Assembly (NCBI RefSeq): GCF_024703995.1
Contig: NZ_JAMXQV010000016.1
Location: 186,001-250,000 of the forward strand
DNA: 64,000 nucleotides
Direction of reading: 5' to 3'
Source of the DNA: Amycolatopsis iheyensis
GTDB taxonomy: Bacteria > Actinomycetota > Actinomycetes > Mycobacteriales > Pseudonocardiaceae
Shown: piece by piece, positions 16,261 through 24,881 of the stretch
Layout: each line of letters starts with the position of its first letter
Position numbering within the stretch: position 1 is the first letter of the stretch
Program-made: the position numbers and the translations under genes
The notes under the pieces: generated by a model
The model's database searches: none
What the model was told of the DNA's origin: nothing
The model's input: only the letters and a program-made list of their open reading frames with translations

Positions 16261-17693
16261 CGGTCGGCGTCCGGCACCGCGCGGACGATCAGGTCGACGC
16301 CCGCCGAGTCCACGACCTCGCAGCGCAGGAAGTCGCCCACCTCGGCCTTCTCCGGCGCGTCGAGGATGACGCACTCGCCGTCGACCTCCGGCGCCTGGTG
16401 CGCGGCGCGGCCGGTGAGCTCACCGTCGTCGTCCAGCTCGACGAGCACGTCGACGAAGGTGCCGATCCGGTCTTCGGCGCGCTGCGCGGTCAGCTCCTCG
16501 ACCAGCGCCGAGATCCGCGTGACGCGCTTGGCCACCTCTTCGGCGTCCAGCTTGCCCTCGAAGGTCTCGGCCTCCGTGCCGTCCTCGTCCGAGTAGCCGA
16601 AGACGCCGACGGCGTCGAGGCGCGCGCCGGTCAGGAAGCGTTCCAGCTCGCTCAGGTCGTGCTCGGTCTCGCCGGGGAAGCCGACGATGACGTTGGTGCG
16701 GATGCCGGCCTCGGGCGCGTACTCGCGGATCTGCTCGCACAGCGCCAGGAACGAGTCGGTCGAGCCGAAGCGGCGCATCCGGCGCAGCACCTGCTCGCTG
16801 GAGTGCTGGAAGGACAGGTCGAAGTACTCGGCGACTCCCGGCGTGGTCGAGATGGCCTTGACCAGCTGCGGGCGCGTCTCGGCCGGCTGCAGGTAGGAGA
16901 CGCGGACGCGCTCGATCCCGTCGATCTCGGCCAGCCGCGGCAGCAGCCGCTCCAGCGCGGTGGCGCCGTCGCGGCCGAAGTCCTTGCCGTAGGACGTCGA
17001 GTTCTCGCTGACCAGGAACAGCTCCTTGACGCCGTGTTCGGCCAGCCACATCGCCTCGGCGACGATCTCGTCCGGCTGCCGCGAGACGAAGGAGCCGCGG
17101 AACGACGGGATGGCGCAGAACGAGCAGCGCCGGTCGCAGCCGGAGGCGATCTTCAGCGCGGCCACCGGCGAGTCGTCGAGGCGCGTGCGCAGCACTCGCG
17201 GGCCCCAGCCGTGCTGCGCGTGACCCGGGACCTCGACGCTCTCGGCCGCGGCGGGCCGCTGGACCGGGCTGATCGGCAGCAGCTTGCGGCGGTCGCCCGG
17301 CGTGTGCGAGGCGACCTTGCGGCCCGCGACGACGTCGTCGAGCCGGTCGGAAAGCTCGGCGTAGTGGTCGAAGCCCAGCACGGCGTCGGCTTCGGGGAGG
17401 CTGTCGGCGAGCTCGTGGCCGTAGCGCTCGGCCATGCAGCCGACCGCGACGACCTTCTTGCCCGTGTCCGAGGCCGCCAGCAGGGTGTCGACCGAGTCCT
17501 TTTTGGCCGACTCGACGAAGCCGCAGGTGTTGACCACCACGACGTCGGAGTCCTCGGGATCGGCCGCCAGCTCCCAGCCGCCGGCCGCCAGCCGGCCCGC
17601 CAGCTCCTCCGAGTCGACCTCGTTGCGGGCGCAGCCCAGGGTCAGCAGGGAGACACGTCGAGTGGCGGCGGAGTCCGTGGTGGGAGAAGGCAC
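16257..17693 (-). CDS. rimO: Ribosomal protein S12 methylthiotransferase
   Basis: Radical-SAM enzyme that methylthiolates an Asp of ribosomal protein S12; 478 residues. The N-terminal MTTase domain has SLLTLGCARNEVDSEEL with its cluster-binding Cys, plus NTCGF and VGCMAERYG. The radical-SAM cluster motif is SGCDRRCSFCAIPSFRG. A C-terminal TRAM domain ends the protein. The GTG start (VPSPTTDSAATRRVS) follows a TACCCT -10 box by 7 nt; a longer in-frame extension is upstream of that promoter. Confidence 0.92.
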   Translation of the reverse strand: MPSPTTDSAATRRVSLLTLGCARNEVDSEELAGRLAAGGWELAADPEDSDVVVVNTCGFVESAKKDSVDTLLAASDTGKKVVAVGCMAERYGHELADSLPEADAVLGFDHYAELSDRLDDVVAGRKVASHTPGDRRKLLPISPVQRPAAAESVEVPGHAQHGWGPRVLRTRLDDSPVAALKIASGCDRRCSFCAIPSFRGSFVSRQPDEIVAEAMWLAEHGVKELFLVSENSTSYGKDFGRDGATALERLLPRLAEIDGIERVRVSYLQPAETRPQLVKAISTTPGVAEYFDLSFQHSSEQVLRRMRRFGSTDSFLALCEQIREYAPEAGIRTNVIVGFPGETEHDLSELERFLTGARLDAVGVFGYSDEDGTEAETFEGKLDAEEVAKRVTRISALVEELTAQRAEDRIGTFVDVLVELDDDGELTGRAAHQAPEVDGECVILDAPEKAEVGDFLRCEVVDSAGVDLIVRAVPDADR

Positions 17694-17700
17694 GACGTTC

Positions 17701-17706
17701 AGGGTA
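17701..17706 (-). promoter_or_regulatory. -10 box of rimO (leaderless)
   Basis: TACCCT on the minus strand, 7 nt before the rimO GTG. Confidence 0.5.
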
Positions 17707-17747
17707 GCCGCCGGTCCCCCGGGAGCCGACGACGGCGTAGCCCGGTA

Positions 17748-18293
17748 GTGACGACGTCCCTTCCAGACGATGTGGCAGTGTTGACGATCGTGCCGTCCGA
17801 CTCGCCCGCCGTCCGACTCGCGCGGATCGCCGACATCCGCAAGATCAAGGCCCTGGTCGACTCGGATGCCGGTCGCGTCCTGCTGGAGAAGGACCTGGTC
17901 ACGCTGTACGAGGCGGTCCAGGAGTTCTGGGTCGCCGAGGTCGGCGGCGAGGTCGTCGGGGCGGCGGCGCTGCACGTGCTGTGGGAGGACATCGCCGAGC
18001 TGCGGACCGTGGTGGTCGACAAGGCCGTGCGCGGCCAGGGTGTCGGGCGTGTGCTCGTCGCGCGGCTGGTCGAGGAGGCCCGTGAGCTGGGTCTCCGGCG
18101 GCTGTTCGTGCTGACCTTCGAGACGAGCTTCTTCCAGGGCCACGGTTTCGTGGAGATCCAGGGCACCCCGGTGTCGCACGAGGTGTACGAGGAGATGCGG
18201 CGCTCGCACGACACCGGTGTCGCGGAGTTCCTGGACCTGCCCTACGTCAAGCCGAACACGCTCGGCAACTCGCGGATGCTGCTCGAGCTCTGA
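17748..18293 (+). CDS. argA: Amino-acid N-acetyltransferase (N-acetylglutamate synthase, GNAT type)
   Basis: 181 residues, a single GNAT domain. It closely follows the mycobacterial ArgA (Rv2747) pattern, including ALHVLWEDIAELRTV, the acetyl-CoA loop VRGQGVGRVLV, and the distinctive C-terminal GVAEFLDLPYVKPNTLGNSR. It starts arginine synthesis by acetylating glutamate (or glutamine). It is divergent from rimO, as in mycobacteria. The start is uncertain: the GTG at 17748 is used, but later GTG/TTG codons would keep the whole domain. Confidence 0.85.
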   Translation: MTTSLPDDVAVLTIVPSDSPAVRLARIADIRKIKALVDSDAGRVLLEKDLVTLYEAVQEFWVAEVGGEVVGAAALHVLWEDIAELRTVVVDKAVRGQGVGRVLVARLVEEARELGLRRLFVLTFETSFFQGHGFVEIQGTPVSHEVYEEMRRSHDTGVAEFLDLPYVKPNTLGNSRMLLEL

Positions 18294-18440
18294 GTCAACC
18301 CCTGTCACCTGGGGAATTCACGCCCATCACCCCAACTTCGCGAGAAATTTTCCAGAACCCTTCTTTCGGGCGGTGACGTGCGCCACCCGAACCCGGAAGC
18401 TGATCAGGCACTCGTCCACCTGATCGCAAGGAACACCACG

Positions 18441-18875
18441 ATGCGCACGACACTGCGGAACCTGGGGGCCACCGTGGCGGTGGCCGCGACTGTCGGCGGA
18501 GGCGTCCTGGCGGGCGCCGGCACCGCGGCGGCCGTCGACATCCCGACAGTCACCGACCAGTACCTCTTTTCGACGTCCCTGTCCGGCTTCGAGTCGATCC
18601 GGAACCAGGCGCCCTACAACGGCCAGCTCGACTGGTCGTCGGACGGTTGCTCCTGGTCCCCGGACACCCCGTTCGGCTGGCAGTTCCTCCCGGGCTGCCA
18701 CCGCCACGACTTCGGCTACCGCAACTACAAGAAGCAGGGCCGGTTCAGCGAGGCGAACCGGCTGAAGATCGACGACAACCTGTACTCGGACCTGAAGAGC
18801 GTCTGCGGGTCGAACGTGGCCTGCAAGGGCGCGGCCTGGACGTACTACGAGGCGGTCCGCAAGTTCGGCGGCTGA
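18441..18875 (+). CDS. Secreted prokaryotic phospholipase A2
   Basis: 144 residues with a Sec signal peptide (TLRNLGATVAVAATVGGGVL, cleavage near AAA-V at about 34). The mature part carries the catalytic His-Asp of GCHRHDFGYRNY and Cys residues that could form disulfides. Members release fatty acids from membrane phospholipids. The ATG follows AAGGAA. No immunity or partner gene is adjacent. Confidence 0.88.
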   Translation: MRTTLRNLGATVAVAATVGGGVLAGAGTAAAVDIPTVTDQYLFSTSLSGFESIRNQAPYNGQLDWSSDGCSWSPDTPFGWQFLPGCHRHDFGYRNYKKQGRFSEANRLKIDDNLYSDLKSVCGSNVACKGAAWTYYEAVRKFGG

Positions 18876-18884
18876 GCCCGCACC

Positions 18885-18910
18885 CCTGGCCCGGGTCCGC
18901 CCGGGCCAGG
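18885..18910. terminator. Terminator hairpin after the phospholipase A2 gene
   Basis: Perfect 10-bp stem CCTGGCCCGG/CCGGGCCAGG with a 6-nt loop, 10 nt past the phospholipase stop and 9 nt before the nitroreductase start. Confidence 0.6.
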
Positions 18911-18918
18911 ATGGGGGC

Positions 18919-19527
18919 ATGGAGATCGATCACCTGCTCAGCACGACCCGCGCGGTGCGCCGCAAGCTGGACCTCGACCGGCCGGTCGAGCCGGCCGTCC
19001 TGGAGGAGTGCCTGAACCTCGCCCTGCAGGCCCCGACCCCCGGCAACGTCCAGGCCTGGCGCTGGCTCGTGGTGCGCGACCAGGGCGTCAAGGACCGCCT
19101 CGGCGTGCTGTTCCGCGAGGTCGGCGAGGCCTACCTGGCGGGCAAGGCCGACGCCGACCCGCGGGCGCTGGCCTCCGGACGGCACCTGATCGACGTGATC
19201 GAGCGGGTCCCGGTGTTCGTGATCCCGGTCCTGGCGGGCCGCCCGGCCGGCGACAACTCCACCGACGCGGCCTTCTACGGCGGCATCTTCCCCGCGGTGT
19301 GGAACTTCCAGCTGGCCCTGCGCTCCCGCGGACTGGGGTCGACGCTCACGACGTACCACCTCGCGCGGGAGGCCGAGGCCGCCGAGATCCTCGGGATCCC
19401 CGAGGGCTTCACGCAGGCCGGGCTGCTGCCGGTGGCGTACACGACCGTGCCCGACTTCAAGCCGGCCTCGCGTGTCCCGCTGGCCGAAGTCGCCTACCTC
19501 GACAGCTGGGGCACGCCGCTCAGCTGA
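18919..19527 (+). CDS. Nitroreductase-family FMN oxidoreductase
   Basis: 202-residue FMN-dependent NAD(P)H oxidoreductase. TTRAVRRKLDLDRPV is the FMN-phosphate-binding start, APTPGNVQAWRWLVV the second FMN contact region, and GGIFPAVWNFQLALRSRGLG the family helix. The physiological substrate is not evident. The ATG lies immediately after the hairpin at 18885-18910. Confidence 0.85.
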   Translation: MEIDHLLSTTRAVRRKLDLDRPVEPAVLEECLNLALQAPTPGNVQAWRWLVVRDQGVKDRLGVLFREVGEAYLAGKADADPRALASGRHLIDVIERVPVFVIPVLAGRPAGDNSTDAAFYGGIFPAVWNFQLALRSRGLGSTLTTYHLAREAEAAEILGIPEGFTQAGLLPVAYTTVPDFKPASRVPLAEVAYLDSWGTPLS

Positions 19528-19948
19528 TCCGGACGGTGGCCTCGCCGCCGTCCTCGCTCACCGACACCAGCTCGACCCGGCTGGCCGCGAACGTCGTCGC
19601 CTGCGGGCCGGTGCGCGGACCGCTGTGCAGCTCGGCCGTGGTGCTCTCACCGCGGCCGGGCTCGCTCAGCAGGAACGCCAGCGTCGCCTCGCCCTGCCAG
19701 ACGCACGTCATGTTCGGGCGGCACCGGGAGTCCGACACCACGCGCGTGTAGCGGATCGTCAGGTCCTTGCCCTGGATCGCGGCCTCGTGCCCGAGGCGCA
19801 GGGTGACGTCGCCGGTCGGCGCGGTGCTGACCGTCGACGGCGACGCGGGGCGGGCCGGGGCCGGCACCCCCGAGGCGACCGAGCTCCCGGCGCCCACCGC
19901 GACGACGGCGACGGCGAACAGTCCGGCTGCGATGCGCTGCAGGTCCAT
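19520..19948 (-). CDS. Secreted protein of unknown function
   Basis: 142 residues with an N-terminal signal peptide (IAAGLFAVAVVAVGAG, likely cut near residue 25-30). The mature region is predicted beta-rich and contains a Cys pair (SRCRPNMTCVWQG). No family is recognised. The C-terminal codons overlap the nitroreductase 3' end by 8 nt in convergent orientation. Confidence 0.7.
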   Translation of the reverse strand: MDLQRIAAGLFAVAVVAVGAGSSVASGVPAPARPASPSTVSTAPTGDVTLRLGHEAAIQGKDLTIRYTRVVSDSRCRPNMTCVWQGEATLAFLLSEPGRGESTTAELHSGPRTGPQATTFAASRVELVSVSEDGGEATVRIS

Positions 19949-19984
19949 GTGCTCAGGACGGAACGGGCCCGGCGGCGGGTTGCA

Positions 19985-22462
19985 CTACTCGTCGTCCGGA
20001 TCCGACGGCCCCGGGTCGCCGCCGCGGATCATGAACAGGACGCCCTCCAGCTCTTCGGGCTTGATCAGCACGTCTCGCGCCTTCGACCCCTCCGACGGGC
20101 CCACGATGCCCCGGCTTTCCAGCAGGTCCATCAAGCGCCCGGCCTTGGCGAACCCGACGCGCAGCTTGCGCTGCAGCATCGACGTCGAGCCGAACTGGGA
20201 CGTCACGATCAGCTCGGCCGCCTGCAGCAGCACGTCCAGGTCGTCCCCGATGTCCGGGTCGATCTCCTTCTTTTCGCCGGCCTTCTGCGCGGTGACGCCG
20301 TCCTGGTAGTCCGGCTGCGCCTGCTCCTTGGCGTAGTTGACGACCGACGCGATCTCTTCGTCGCCGACGAACGCGCCCTGGATGCGGACCGGCTTGCCCG
20401 CGCCCATCGGCAGGTACAGCGCGTCACCCATACCGATGAGCTTCTCCGCGCCCGGCTGGTCGAGGATGACCCGCGAGTCGGTCAGCGACGACGTCGCGAA
20501 CGCCAGCCGCGAAGGCACGTTGGTCTTGATCAGGCCGGTCACGACGTCGACCGACGGCCGCTGCGTCGCCAGGACCAGGTGGATGCCGGCGGCGCGGGCC
20601 TTCTGCGTGATCCGGACGATCGCGTCCTCGACGTCGCGCGGGGCGGTCATCATCAGGTCGGCGAGCTCGTCGACGATCGCCATGATGTACGGGTACGGCC
20701 GGTACTCGCGCTCGGAGCCCGGCGGCGCGGTGATCTCGCCGGAGCGGACCTTCTTGTTGTAGTCGTCGATGTGCCGGACCTTGTTGACCTGCATGTCCTG
20801 GTAGCGCTGCTCCATCTCCTCCACCAGCCAGGCCAGCGCGGCGGCGGCCTTCTTCGGCTGGGTGATGATGGGCGTGATCAGGTGCGGGATGCCCTCGTAC
20901 GGCGTCAGCTCGACCATCTTCGGGTCGATCAGGATCATCCGGCACTCATCCGGCGTCGAGCGCGCGAGCAGCGACACCAGCATCGAGTTGACGAAGCTGG
21001 ACTTACCGGAACCGGTGGAGCCCGCGACCAGCAGGTGCGGCATCTTCGTCAGGTTCGCGGTGACGAAGTGGCCTTCGATGTCCTTGCCGAGGCCGATCAC
21101 CATCGGGTGGTTGTCCTTGACCGTGGACGGCGCCCGCAGGACGTCACCCAGGCGGACCATCTCGCGGTCGGAGTTCGGCACCTCGATGCCGACCGCGGAC
21201 TTGCCGGGGATCGGCGCCAGCAGCCGGACGTTGTCGGTCGCGACGGCGTAGGCGATGTTCTTGGTCAGCGCGGTGATCTTCTCGACCTTCACGCCCGGGC
21301 CGAGCTCGACCTCGTACCGGGTGACCGTCGGGCCGCGGGTGAAGCCGGTGACCTGCGCGTCGACGTTGAACTGCTCCAGCACGCCGGTGATCGCCTCGAT
21401 CATGGCGTCGTTGGCCTTGCTGCGGGACTTCGGCGCGTCGCCGAGCTTCAGCAGGTCGGGCGGCGGGAGCTGGTAGTCGCCTTCGACGGTCCGGGTCACC
21501 GCGAGCGGCGGTTCCGGGGCCTTCTTCGGCTTCTTCTCGGGCACCTCGGGGACCGGCTTGGGCTTGGGCGGCTTGAGCGGCGTCGGCGCCTCGGCCAGCA
21601 TCGCGTCGAGGTCGAGCTGCTCGGGCTCGGCGTCGCTGGCCTGGCGGCGGCGCGACGGCTTGCGCAGCCGCGCCGACTTCGGGTCGGCGTCGGTGACCTT
21701 TTCTTCGTCGGTGGCGAAGCCGGCCTTCTGGTCGGCTTCGGCGATCTCTTCCTCGTCGAGACCCCAGTTGCGCAGCCTGGTCGGGATCTCGCGCACCGGC
21801 GTGCCGGTGAAGACGAGGACACCGAAGACCAGGGCGAGGACCAGGATCGGGACGGCCACCCAGGTGGTGACGCCCATGGTCAGCAGGCCGCCGGAGAAGG
21901 CGCCGATGACGCCGCCGGCGTACATCCGGCCGTCGTTGGTGTCCGGGAGCGCGGTGAAGATGTGCAGCATCCCGAGCACGGACAGAACGACCATGATCGT
22001 GCCGATCACCATCCGCGGCCGCGTCTCCGGGTGCGGCTCGGAGCGCATCAGCGCGACGCCGACCACGACCAGCACGAGCGGCAGCGTGACGGCCCCGGCG
22101 CCGAGGACGGTCCGGGTGGCGATCTCGACCCCGGCCCCGATCGGCCCGGCGGCCCGCCACCACACCCCGACCGCGGCGACGATGGCCAGGGCGATCAGCC
22201 CGAGCGCGAGGCCGTCGCGCCGGTGTTCGGGTTCGAGCTCGCGGGTGCGCCCGACCGTGCGGGCGAGCGTGCCCAGGCCCTTGGCCAGCAGGTTCCAGGT
22301 GCCACGGACCCCCTTGCCGAAGATCCCGGGCGTCTTGCGACGCGCGCGGGGGGCGGGCTTGCGGGCGGCCGGCCGGGACGTCGCGGGTGTACGCGGCTTA
22401 CGCGCCGCTGCCCCCTTCGCGCCGCTTCCCGTGCTTCGCTTCCTCGTCGCCGACCCAGCCAT
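19985..22462 (-). CDS. ftsK: DNA translocase FtsK/SpoIIIE
   Basis: 825-residue septal DNA pump that clears chromosome from the closing division site. A basic Ala/Lys-rich N-terminus is followed by four to five membrane helices (about 75-240), a charged Pro-rich linker, then the motor: Walker A VAGSTGSGKSSFVNSM and Walker B RMILIDPKMVEL. The C-terminal gamma winged-helix (LLQAAELIVTSQFGSTSML) reads KOPS-like sites. The ATG lies 7 nt downstream of a TACCGT -10 box. Confidence 0.95.
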   Translation of the reverse strand: MAGSATRKRSTGSGAKGAAARKPRTPATSRPAARKPAPRARRKTPGIFGKGVRGTWNLLAKGLGTLARTVGRTRELEPEHRRDGLALGLIALAIVAAVGVWWRAAGPIGAGVEIATRTVLGAGAVTLPLVLVVVGVALMRSEPHPETRPRMVIGTIMVVLSVLGMLHIFTALPDTNDGRMYAGGVIGAFSGGLLTMGVTTWVAVPILVLALVFGVLVFTGTPVREIPTRLRNWGLDEEEIAEADQKAGFATDEEKVTDADPKSARLRKPSRRRQASDAEPEQLDLDAMLAEAPTPLKPPKPKPVPEVPEKKPKKAPEPPLAVTRTVEGDYQLPPPDLLKLGDAPKSRSKANDAMIEAITGVLEQFNVDAQVTGFTRGPTVTRYEVELGPGVKVEKITALTKNIAYAVATDNVRLLAPIPGKSAVGIEVPNSDREMVRLGDVLRAPSTVKDNHPMVIGLGKDIEGHFVTANLTKMPHLLVAGSTGSGKSSFVNSMLVSLLARSTPDECRMILIDPKMVELTPYEGIPHLITPIITQPKKAAAALAWLVEEMEQRYQDMQVNKVRHIDDYNKKVRSGEITAPPGSEREYRPYPYIMAIVDELADLMMTAPRDVEDAIVRITQKARAAGIHLVLATQRPSVDVVTGLIKTNVPSRLAFATSSLTDSRVILDQPGAEKLIGMGDALYLPMGAGKPVRIQGAFVGDEEIASVVNYAKEQAQPDYQDGVTAQKAGEKKEIDPDIGDDLDVLLQAAELIVTSQFGSTSMLQRKLRVGFAKAGRLMDLLESRGIVGPSEGSKARDVLIKPEELEGVLFMIRGGDPGPSDPDDE

Positions 22463-22469
22463 GCCTTTT

Positions 22470-22475
22470 ACGGTA
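22470..22475 (-). promoter_or_regulatory. -10 box of ftsK (leaderless)
   Basis: TACCGT on the minus strand, 7 nt before the ftsK ATG. Confidence 0.5.
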
Positions 22476-22620
22476 ACCGGCCGTCGCCGTTCGTCCCATG
22501 CGCCACTCTCGGCCCAGGGTGAACTTCTGCCTCACACTCGCCCTTGAGCGGCCATCCGGGTGAACGCCCCACAAGGGGTTCAGGGAGCGTCCGCGACACT
22601 CGAAGCGGCCCACCCATACC

Positions 22621-22713
22621 CGAAGCGCCCCAATGTGGCGTTCGGTGCGTCCAACGCACCGAACGCCACATTGGGTGCGTTGAGCGCGCCCAACGCCACA
22701 TTGGGGCGCTCGG
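22621..22713. repeat. Family B three-armed inverted repeat, copy 1
   Basis: Left arm 22629-22649 pairs perfectly with 22655-22675 (21 bp, 5-nt loop). The overlapping left arm 22624-22642 also pairs perfectly with a third arm at 22692-22710 (19 bp). The two stems cannot coexist. It lies between the divergent ftsK and acyltransferase starts, unlike the other repeats here, which follow stop codons. Confidence 0.8.
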
Positions 22714-22759
22714 GTGAACCGATCCACCCGGTGCGCATTCGGGTGAAATCGGCGTCTGC

Positions 22760-22765
22760 CATGCT
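22760..22765 (+). promoter_or_regulatory. Possible -10 box of the acyltransferase gene
   Basis: CATGCT, 7 nt before the ATG at 22773; spacing fits a leaderless start though the hexamer is not ideal. Confidence 0.35.
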
Positions 22766-22772
22766 CTGCCCC

Positions 22773-23582
22773 ATGGTCGCGCTGCACTCGGACAACACCG
22801 CCCGCCGGGCCCCCGCCATCTGGCGGACCATGCTGAACATCGACCGCGGGCTGGTGAACCTCGTGGGGCGGCTGACCGTCTCCGGGCGGATCCCGGCGCA
22901 GCTGCGCGGCAAGCCGCTGCTGATGGCCGCGAACCACATCGGTGTGTTCGACGCGTTCGTGCTGATGGCCGCGTGCAAGCGGATCGGCATCAACCCGCGG
23001 TTCATGCTGGCCGGGGGCATCCTGGACGCCCCCGTCATCGGGCCCGCCCTGCGGGTCAGCGGCCACCTTCGGGTGGACCGCAAGCACGCCGGGACCGCCG
23101 TCGGGCAGTTCGCCGAGGCCGTCGAGGCGATGAAGACCACGCGGGAGCCAATCATCGTCTACCCGGAGGGCCGGATCAGCCACGACCCTGGCCTGTGGCC
23201 GGAGCGCGGCAAGACCGGCGCCGCCCGGCTCGCGCTGGCCGCCGGCGTGCCGGTGATCCCGATCAGCCAGTGGGGCGCGCACGAGGCCGTCTACTGGGGC
23301 ACCGAGACCGTCAACGGCCCGGCCGACCTGGTCCCGCTCGCCCGCTCCGGGCTCAGCGCGCCGCTGCGCCGGCCGAAGTTCCGGGTGCACTTCGGCGACC
23401 CCGTCGACCTCGCCGACGTCGAGCCGGAGCGGCCCGGCGCCGGGGTGCGCGCGCACGCGAAGATCATGCAGGCGATCGCCGACGGCCTGATCCCGCTGCG
23501 CGCGGGCGAGCTGGACCGGCCCCGCTTCCACGACCCGACGCGGCCGACCGACACGGTCAGCCCCTGGAAGCCGAAGCTCTAG
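22773..23582 (+). CDS. Lysophospholipid acyltransferase (PlsC family)
   Basis: 269-residue glycerolipid acyltransferase, probably making phosphatidic acid from lysophosphatidic acid. Motif I with the catalytic H-x4-D is AANHIGVFDAF; the glycerophosphate-binding segment is IVYPEGRISHDPG; PVIPISQWGAHEA is the later conserved block. The ATG is chosen for the -10 spacing and because upstream codons fall inside the repeat. Its 3' end overlaps the convergent phospholipase D-like gene by 26 nt. Confidence 0.85.
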   Translation: MVALHSDNTARRAPAIWRTMLNIDRGLVNLVGRLTVSGRIPAQLRGKPLLMAANHIGVFDAFVLMAACKRIGINPRFMLAGGILDAPVIGPALRVSGHLRVDRKHAGTAVGQFAEAVEAMKTTREPIIVYPEGRISHDPGLWPERGKTGAARLALAAGVPVIPISQWGAHEAVYWGTETVNGPADLVPLARSGLSAPLRRPKFRVHFGDPVDLADVEPERPGAGVRAHAKIMQAIADGLIPLRAGELDRPRFHDPTRPTDTVSPWKPKL

Positions 23583-24798
23583 CGCACGCGTCCCGGACCT
23601 GGTGGAAGTTCGCCAGGTACTCGGTGTGCGGGCCGCGGCCCATGATCCGCAGCAGGTTCTCGTCCTCCTGCCGCAGCGACGACCACGCGTAGTTGTGGCT
23701 GCCGGTGTAGACGCGCGGCACGATGTCGTCGTCGAAGCCGCCGTCGATGAGCAGGTACTTCGAGTGCACCCGCACGCCGTCGCACTTCGTGACCTGGATG
23801 CCCGCCAGCGCGTCGAGCACCGGCCGGCTCGCCGAGCTGTACACGACGTCCACCCAGCAGCCGGCCTTGCTCAGCGCGGCGAGCTTCTGCGCGATGGCGG
23901 GCCGGGTGAACGCCCACATCGCGATCCGGACATCGGTCTGGTGCCTTGAGCCGTCGGTTTCGGTGTAACCGCAGTGCACCGAGTTCAGCGTGCTGACGAT
24001 CGTGTCGGTGCCCGGGTCTTCGAACGGCTTCCCGGCGTCTTCGTGGCGCGGGAAGAAGAACGCGCGGTAGTCCGTGCCCGAGCCGGAGTCGCGGTAGTAG
24101 TCGTTGTTCCCGTCCTTGGTGTGGCGGTAGCGGCGCAGGTCCTCGAAGTACTGCCCGTAAGCGCCGTAGGTCCGCGGGTCGCTGTAGGTGAACGCGTTGT
24201 TGTACGACGCGTTCTCGTCCCAGACTCCGATGTTGGCCGAAGCCACGTACACGACGTTCGAGCGCACGCTGCCGTCGTTCAGGACCACCTTCGAGAACAA
24301 CCCGAACTTGTTGTGGTTGTCGGCGTAGGCGGGCCCGTCGGACCACTGCTTGACGCGGGTGCCGATGCAGCCGCGCTGGGTCCCGGGGAACTGGTCGCCG
24401 CAGGTCACCACCCAGCTCGGCCGGGTGTCGTCGGCGCCGAGCGCGGCCTTGAGGCGGGTGTGCGGGCCGTTCCCGGCCTGCCGCTGGTCGAGGACGATCT
24501 TGACCTGCACCCCGCGGTCGTGGGCGGCGACGAAGTGGTCGACGAGGTCCGGCGCGTCCGGGCGGTCCTCGGTGTCGGGGGTGTCGAAGCCGAACACCGT
24601 CAGCCGGATCTCCTCCCCCGCCGGCACCCGGTCGATCAGCCCGGCGAGCTGGATGGCGATGGCGTTCTGCCGGGCCTCGGGGCCGGTCGGGTCGTTGAAC
24701 ACCGCGTGCCCGAGCACCGGGTCGGCGGTCGCCGCGGCGGCGGGCAGCGGGGCGGCCAGGGGCAGGGCCAGCGCGGCCAGGAGGGTCACCAGCTTCAT
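23557..24798 (-). CDS. Secreted phospholipase D-like protein
   Basis: 413 residues with a signal peptide (LVTLLAALALPLAAPLPAAA). Two PLD-type half-sites are present: the second is canonical, VHSKYLLIDGG (H-x-K-x4-D), while the first, DNHNKFGLFS, keeps His and Lys but has Ser in place of Asp. Four or more Cys suggest disulfides, as expected outside the cell. Activity may be phospholipase or nuclease. The start at MKLVTL is preferred because the upstream in-frame Met leaves a charged segment ahead of the signal peptide. Confidence 0.8.
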   Translation of the reverse strand: MKLVTLLAALALPLAAPLPAAAATADPVLGHAVFNDPTGPEARQNAIAIQLAGLIDRVPAGEEIRLTVFGFDTPDTEDRPDAPDLVDHFVAAHDRGVQVKIVLDQRQAGNGPHTRLKAALGADDTRPSWVVTCGDQFPGTQRGCIGTRVKQWSDGPAYADNHNKFGLFSKVVLNDGSVRSNVVYVASANIGVWDENASYNNAFTYSDPRTYGAYGQYFEDLRRYRHTKDGNNDYYRDSGSGTDYRAFFFPRHEDAGKPFEDPGTDTIVSTLNSVHCGYTETDGSRHQTDVRIAMWAFTRPAIAQKLAALSKAGCWVDVVYSSASRPVLDALAGIQVTKCDGVRVHSKYLLIDGGFDDDIVPRVYTGSHNYAWSSLRQEDENLLRIMGRGPHTEYLANFHQVRDACARASASRG

Positions 24799-24868
24799 CG
24801 GCCCAGCACAGCGGAGCGGCGTACAAGTTCGATACATCCCGGATCATGGGACGCGGCCCGCGCGCACC

Positions 24869-24874
24869 TAGAGT
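24869..24874 (+). promoter_or_regulatory. -10 box of the flavodoxin gene (leaderless)
   Basis: TAGAGT, 7 nt before the GTG at 24882. Confidence 0.5.
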
Positions 24875-24881
24875 CGGCGGC

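Noticed and set aside
19472..22522. 1016-codon plus-strand frame opposite ftsK
   Set aside because: High-GC antisense shadow; composition is low-complexity Arg/Asp/Gly and the minus-strand FtsK motifs are unambiguous.
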